Source: Hymenopus coronatus
Taxonomy: Eukaryota > Arthropoda > Insecta > Mantodea > Hymenopodidae
Direction: 5' to 3'
Assembly: GCA_030762935.1 (NCBI GenBank)
Contig: CM060883.1
Location: forward strand, 95,710,501 to 95,774,500
Length of the DNA stretch: 64,000 nt
The notes beneath the pieces are model-generated. The model ran no database searches. It was not told where the DNA came from and saw only the letters and a program-made list of their open reading frames with translations. Shown here piece by piece: positions 58,901 through 64,000 of this stretch (its first letter is position 1; each line of letters starts with the position of its first letter). The position numbers and the translations under genes are program-made.

Positions 58901-61900
58901 TGAGTGCAGAGTGCTCTGCCATCACATGGAACGGCTGAATATATAGTTAGTTGTGGAAGAGTTCCAGTGTTGTAACTACAGTCAGGTGAGGGCAGAGTGC
59001 TCAGCCTTCACGTGGAATGGCTGAACATATAGGTGCTTGTGGAAGAGTTCCAGTATGTAACTACAGTCAGGTGAGGGTAGAGTGCTCAGCTTTAATGTGG
59101 AATGCCTGAACATATAGGTGCTTGTGGAAGAGTTCCAGTGTCATAACTACAGTTAGGTGAGGGCAGAGTGCTCGGCCTTCACATGGAATGGCTGCACATA
59201 TAGGCGCTTGTGGAAGAGTTCCAGTGTGTACTATAGTCAGGTGAGGGCAGAGTGCTCACCCTTCTTGTGGAATGTCTGAACATTTAGGTGCTTGTGGATG
59301 AGTTCCAGTGTGTAACTACAGTCAGGTGAGGGCAGAGTGCTCACCCTTCACATGGAACGGCTTAACATATAGGTACTTGTGGAACAGTTCCAGTGTTTTA
59401 ACTACAGCCAGATAAGTGCAGAGTTCTCTGCCATCACATGGAACGGCTGAAGATATAGGTAGTTGAGGAAGAGTTCCAGAGTTTTAACTACAGTAAGGTG
59501 AGGGCAGAGTGCTCAACCTCCACTTGGAAGGGCTGAACATATAGGTACTTGTGGAAGAGTTCCAGTGTTGTAACTACAGCCAGGTGAGGGCAGAGTCCTC
59601 AGCCTTCATGTGGAATGGCTGAACGTATAGGTGCTTGTGGAAGAGTTCCAGTGTGTAACTACAGCCAGGTGAGGACAGAGTGCTCAGCCTTAATGTGGAA
59701 TGGCTGAACATATAGATTCTTGTGGAAGAGTTCCAGTGTGTAACTACAGTCAGGTAAGGGCAGAGTGCTCACCCTTCATGTGGAATCGCTGAAGATATGG
59801 GTGCTTGTGGAAGAGTTCCAGTGTTGTAATTACAGCCAGGTGAGGGCAGAGTGCTCAGCCTTCATGTGGATTGGGTGTGCGTATTGGTGCTTGTGGAAGA
59901 GTTCCAGTGTGTTACTACAGCCAGGTGAGGACAGAGTGATCAGCCTTAATGTGGAATGGCTGAACATATAGATGCTTATGGAAGAGTTCCAGTGTCATAA
60001 CTACAGTCAGGTGAGGGCAGAGAGCTCACGTTTCACGTGGAATGGCTGAACATATAGGTGCTTGTGGAAGAGTTCCAGTTTCATAACTACAGTCAGGTGA
60101 GGGCAGAGTGCTCTCCCTTCATGTGGAATGGCTGAACATATAGGTACTTGTGGAACAGTTCCAGTGTTTTAACTACAGCTAGATGAGTGCAGAGTTCTCT
60201 GCCATCACATGGAACGGCTGAAGATATAGGTAGTTGTGGAAGAGTAGCAGAGTTTTAACTACAGTAAGGTGAGGGCAGAGTGCTCAACCTCCACTTGGAA
60301 GGGCTGAACATATAGGTACTTGTGGAAGAGTTCCAGTGTTGTAACTACAGCCAGGTGAGGGCAGAGTGCTCAGACTTCATGTGGAATGGCTGAGCGTATA
60401 GGTGCTTGTGAGAGAGTTCCAGTGTGTATCTACAGCCAGGTGAGGACAGAGTGCTCAGACTTAATGTGGAATGGCTGAACATATAGAAGCTTGTGGAAGA
60501 GTTCCAGTGTGTAACTACAGTCAGATAAGGGCAGAGTGCTCACCCTTCATGTGGAATGGCTGAAGATATGGGTGCTTGTGGAAGAGTTCTAGTGTCATAA
60601 TTACAATCGGGTGAGGGCAGAGTCTCAGCCTTCACGTGGAATGGCTGAACATACAGGTGCTTGTGGAATAGTTCCAGTGTTGTAACTACAGCCAGGTGAG
60701 GACAGAGTGCTCAGCGTTCATGTGGATTGGTTGAGCGTATTGGTGCTTGTGGAAGAGTTCCAGTGTGTTACTACAGCCACGTGAGGACAGAGTGCTCAGC
60801 CTTTATGTGGAATGGCTGAACATATAGGTGCTTATGGAAATTTCCAGTGTGTAACTACTGCCAGGTGAGGGCAGAGTGCTCAGCCTTCACATGGAATGAC
60901 TGAACATATAGGTGCTTGTAGAGGAGTTACAGTGTCATAATTACAGTCAAGTGAGGGCAGAGTGCTCGGCCTTCACATGGAATGTCTGAACATATAGGTG
61001 CTTGTGAAAGAGTTCCAGTGTTGTAACTACAGTCAGGTGAGGGCAGAGTGCTCAGCCTTCACGTGGAATAGCTGAACATATAGGTGCTTGTGGAAGAGTT
61101 CCAGTGTGTAACTACAGTCAGGTGTGGGCAGAGTGCTCAGACTTAATGTGGAATGGCTGAACACATAGGTGCTTGTGGAAGAGTTCCAGTGTTTTAACTA
61201 CAGCCAGGTGAGTGCAGGGTGCTCTGCCATCACATGGAACGGCTGAACATATAGTTAGTTGTGGAAGAGTTCCAGTGTTGTAACTACAGTCAGGTGAGGG
61301 CAGAGTGCTCAGCCTTCACGTGGAATGGCTGAACATAAAGGTGCTTGTGGAAGAGTTCCAGTATGTAACTACAGTCAGGTGAGGGCAGAGTGCTCAGCTT
61401 TAATGTGGAATGCCTGAACATATAGGTGCTTGTGGAAGAGTTCCAGTGTCAAAACTACAGTTAGGTGAGGGCAGAGTGCTCGGCCTTCACATGGAATGGC
61501 TGCACATATAGGCGCTTGTGGAAGAGTTCGAGTGTGTACTATAGTCAGGTGAGGGCAGAGTGCTCACCCTTCTTGTGGAATGTCTGAACATTTAGGTGCT
61601 TGTGGAAGAGTTCCAGTGTGTAACTACAGTCAGGTGAGGGCAGAGTGCTCACCCTTCACATGGAACGGCTTAACATATAGGTACTTGTGGAACAGTTCCA
61701 GTGTTTTAACTACAGCCAGATGAGTGCAGAGTTCTCTGCCATCACATGGAACGGCTGAAGATATAGGTAGTTTTGGAAGAGTTCCAGAGTTTTTACTACA
61801 GTAAGGTGAGGGCAGAGTGCTCAACCTCCACTTGGAAGGGCTGAACATATAGGTACTTGTGGAAGAGTTCCAGTGTTGTAACTACAGCCAGGTGAGTGCA

Positions 61901-64000
61901 GAGTGCTCAGCCTTCATGTGGAATGGCTGAACGTATAGGTGCTTGTGGAAGAGTTCCAGTGTGTAACTACAGCCAGGTGAGGACAGAGTGCTCAGCCTTA
62001 ATGTGGAATGGCTGAACATATAGATGCTTGTGGAAGAGTTCCAGTGTGTAACTACAGTCAGGTAAGGGCAGAGTGCTCACCTTTCATGTGGAATCGCTGA
62101 AGATATGGGTGCTTGTGGAAGAGTTCTAGTGTCATAATTACAGTCAGGTGAGGGCAGAGTCTCAGCCTTCACGTGGAATGATGGAACATACAGGTGCTTG
62201 TGGAAGAGTTCCAGTGTTGTAACTACAGCCAGGTGAGGGCAGAGTGCTCAGCCTTCATGTGGATTGGTTGAGCGTATTGGTGCTTGTGGAAGAGTTCCAG
62301 TGTGTTACTACAGCCAGGTGAGGACAGATTGCTCAGCCTTAATGAGGAATGTCTGAACATATAGATGCTTGTGGAAGAGTTCCAGTGTGTAACTACAGTC
62401 AGGTAAGGGCAGAGTGCTCAACCTTCATGTGGAATGGCTAAACATATAGGTGCTTATGTAAGAGTTCCAGTGTGTAACTACTGCCAGGAGAGGGCAGAGT
62501 GCTCAGCCTTCACATGGAATGACTGAACATATAGGTGCTTGTAGAGGAGTTACAGTGTCATAATTAAAGTCAGGTGAGGGCAGAGTGCTCGGCCTTCACA
62601 TGGAATGTCTGAACATATAGGTGCTTGTGGAAGAGTTCCAGTGTTGTAACTACAGTCAGGTGAGGGCAGAGTGCTCAGCCTTCACGTGGAATGGCTGAAC
62701 ATATAGGTGCTTGTGGAAGAGTTCCAGTGTGTAACTACAGTCAGGTGAGGGCAGAGTGCTCAGCCTTCACGTGGAATGGCTGAACATATAGGTGCTTGTG
62801 GAAGAGTTCCAGTGTGTAACTACAGTCAGGTGAGGGCAGAGTGCTCAGACTTAATGTGGAATGGCTGAACATATAGGTGCTTGTGGAAGAGTTCCAGTGT
62901 TTTAACTACAGCCAGGTGAGTGCAGAGTGCTATGCCATCACATGGAACGGCTGAATATATAGTTAGTTGTGGAAGAGCTCCAGTGTTGTAACTACAGCCA
63001 GGTGAGGGCAGAGTGCTCAGCCTTCACGTGGAATGGCTGAACATATAGGTGCTTGTGGAAGAGTTCCAGTATGTAACTACAGTCAGGTGAGGGTAGAGTG
63101 CTCGGCCTTCACATGGAATGGCTGCACATATAGGCGCTTGTGGAAGAGTTCCAGTGTGTACTATAGTCAGGTGAGGGCAGAGTGCTCACCCTTCTTGTGG
63201 AATGTCTGAACATTTAGGTGCTTGTGGAAGAGTTCCAGTGTGTAACTACAGTCAGGTGAGGGCAGAGTGCTCACCCTTCACATGGAACGGCTTAACATAT
63301 AGGTACTTGTGGAACAGTTCCAGTGTTTTAACTACAGCCAGATGAGTGCAGAGTTCTCTGCCATCACATGGAACGGCTGAAGATATAGGTAGTTTTGGAA
63401 GAGTTCCAGAGTTTTAAATACAGTAAGGTGAGGGCAGAGTGCTCAACCTCCACTTGGAAGGGCTGAACATATAGGTACTTGTGGAAGAGTTCCAGTGTTG
63501 TAACTACAGCCAGGTGAGGGCAGAGTGCTCAGTCTTCATGTGGAATGGCTGAGCGTATAGGTGCTTTTGGAAGAGTTCCAGTGTGTAACTACAGCCAGGT
63601 GAGGACAGAGTGCTCAGCTTTAATGTGGAATGGCTGAACATATAGATGCTTGTGGAAGAGTTCCAGTGTGTAACTTCAGTCAGGTAAGGGCAGAGTATTC
63701 ACCCTTCATGTGGAATGGCTGAAGATATGGTAGCTTGTGGAAGAGTTCTAGTGTCATAATTACAGTCAGGTGAGGGCAGATTCTCAGCCTTCACGTGGAA
63801 TGGCTGAACATACAGGTGCTTGTGGAAGAGTTCCAGTGTTGAAACTACAGCCAGGTGAGGGCAGAGTGCTCAGCCTTCATGTGGATTGGTTGAGCGTATT
63901 GGTGCTTGTGGAAGAGTTCCAGTGTGTTACTACAGCCAGGTGAGGACAGAGTGCTCAGCCTTAATGTGGAATGGCTTAACATATAGATGCTTGTGGAAGA
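52905..64000. repeat. ~6.24 kb tandem higher-order duplication (second copy cut by window end)
   Basis: The block from about 52905 to 59140 recurs from about 59141 to the window end. Offsets are 6236 bp (52919 to 59155; 53221 to 59457), 6153 bp where one monomer is missing in the second copy (53716 to 59869; 54018 to 60171), 6237 bp (55393 to 61630) and 6493 bp after three extra monomers (56431 to 62924; 57345 to 63838). Shared private variants such as GGTAGTTGAGGAAGAG, GATATGGTAGCTTG and GTGCTATGCCATC support descent from one block. Confidence 0.85.

Larger units (their letters stand above)
50450..64000. repeat. Satellite array, segment 4
   Basis: 13.55 kb of the same monomer in the same orientation, running off the right edge. 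The first kilobase continues the block interrupted by LINE copy 3; from about 52900 a 6.24 kb block begins that is tandemly repeated. Characteristic monomers here carry GCACATATAGGCGCTTG, GTGGAACAGTTCC, CTCCACTTGGAAGGGC and GATTGGTTGAGCGTATTGG. Open frames at 51283, 53627, 55393, 59765 and 61630 are satellite shadows. No host gene is visible. Confidence 0.97.

Noticed and set aside
1..64000. Possible C2H2 zinc-finger gene cluster, because the ~86 bp period is near the 84 bp of one finger
   Set aside because: No frame shows the Cys-x2-Cys and His-x3-His pattern, and the period is not a multiple of three.
1..64000. Possible CRISPR array
   Set aside because: The whole 86 bp unit is repeated, with no repeat/unique-spacer alternation, and the retrotransposons are eukaryotic.

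Overview
This 64 kb window is eukaryotic repeat DNA with no recognisable host gene. About 46.4 kb (72%) is one tandem satellite with a monomer of about 84-87 bp, roughly 540 monomers by simple division. The rest is three full-length copies of a single non-LTR retrotransposon (LINE), each about 5.86 kb, all with their coding strand on the minus strand.

Layout: satellite 1-1963; LINE copy 1, 1964-7828; satellite 7829-14568; LINE copy 2, 14569-20429; satellite 20430-44582; LINE copy 3, 44583-50449; satellite 50450-64000. Each LINE is bounded by a 12-13 bp target-site duplication (TSD) made of satellite sequence. All three have the same 5' end (six C's in the sense strand) and a 3' end built from a 10-bp-stem hairpin followed by a short ATC-repeat tail.

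The LINE is dicistronic. ORF1 (484-485 aa) is a nucleic-acid-binding protein with three CCHC-type zinc knuckles. ORF2 (1229 aa) carries an apurinic-like endonuclease, a reverse transcriptase, an RNase H and a C-terminal CCHC finger. That architecture fits the I superfamily/group of LINEs (I, R1, LOA and relatives); I cannot place the clade from memory. Copies 1 and 3 have both ORFs open and differ by about a dozen residues in ORF2. Copy 2 is older: its ORF2 has three homopolymer frameshifts while its ORF1 is intact. The protein style suggests an arthropod (arachnid or crustacean would fit), but this is an inference.

The satellite is not homogeneous. Distinct monomer subtypes recur in the same order over long blocks, forming nested or tandem higher-order repeats of about 2.05 kb, 2.4-2.6 kb, 4.8-5.0 kb, 6.23 kb and 6.24 kb. 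For each LINE an uninterrupted paralogue of the insertion site can be found elsewhere in the array, so the LINEs entered an array that already had this structure, independently of each other. Monomer variants at several positions look like CpG decay, and most monomers keep a short dyad (TGGAA-GAG-TTCCA), a CANNTG core and a perfect 5' splice-donor-like word. I see no new gene system. The most interesting material is the satellite's internal organisation and its use as a landing site for apparently young LINEs.
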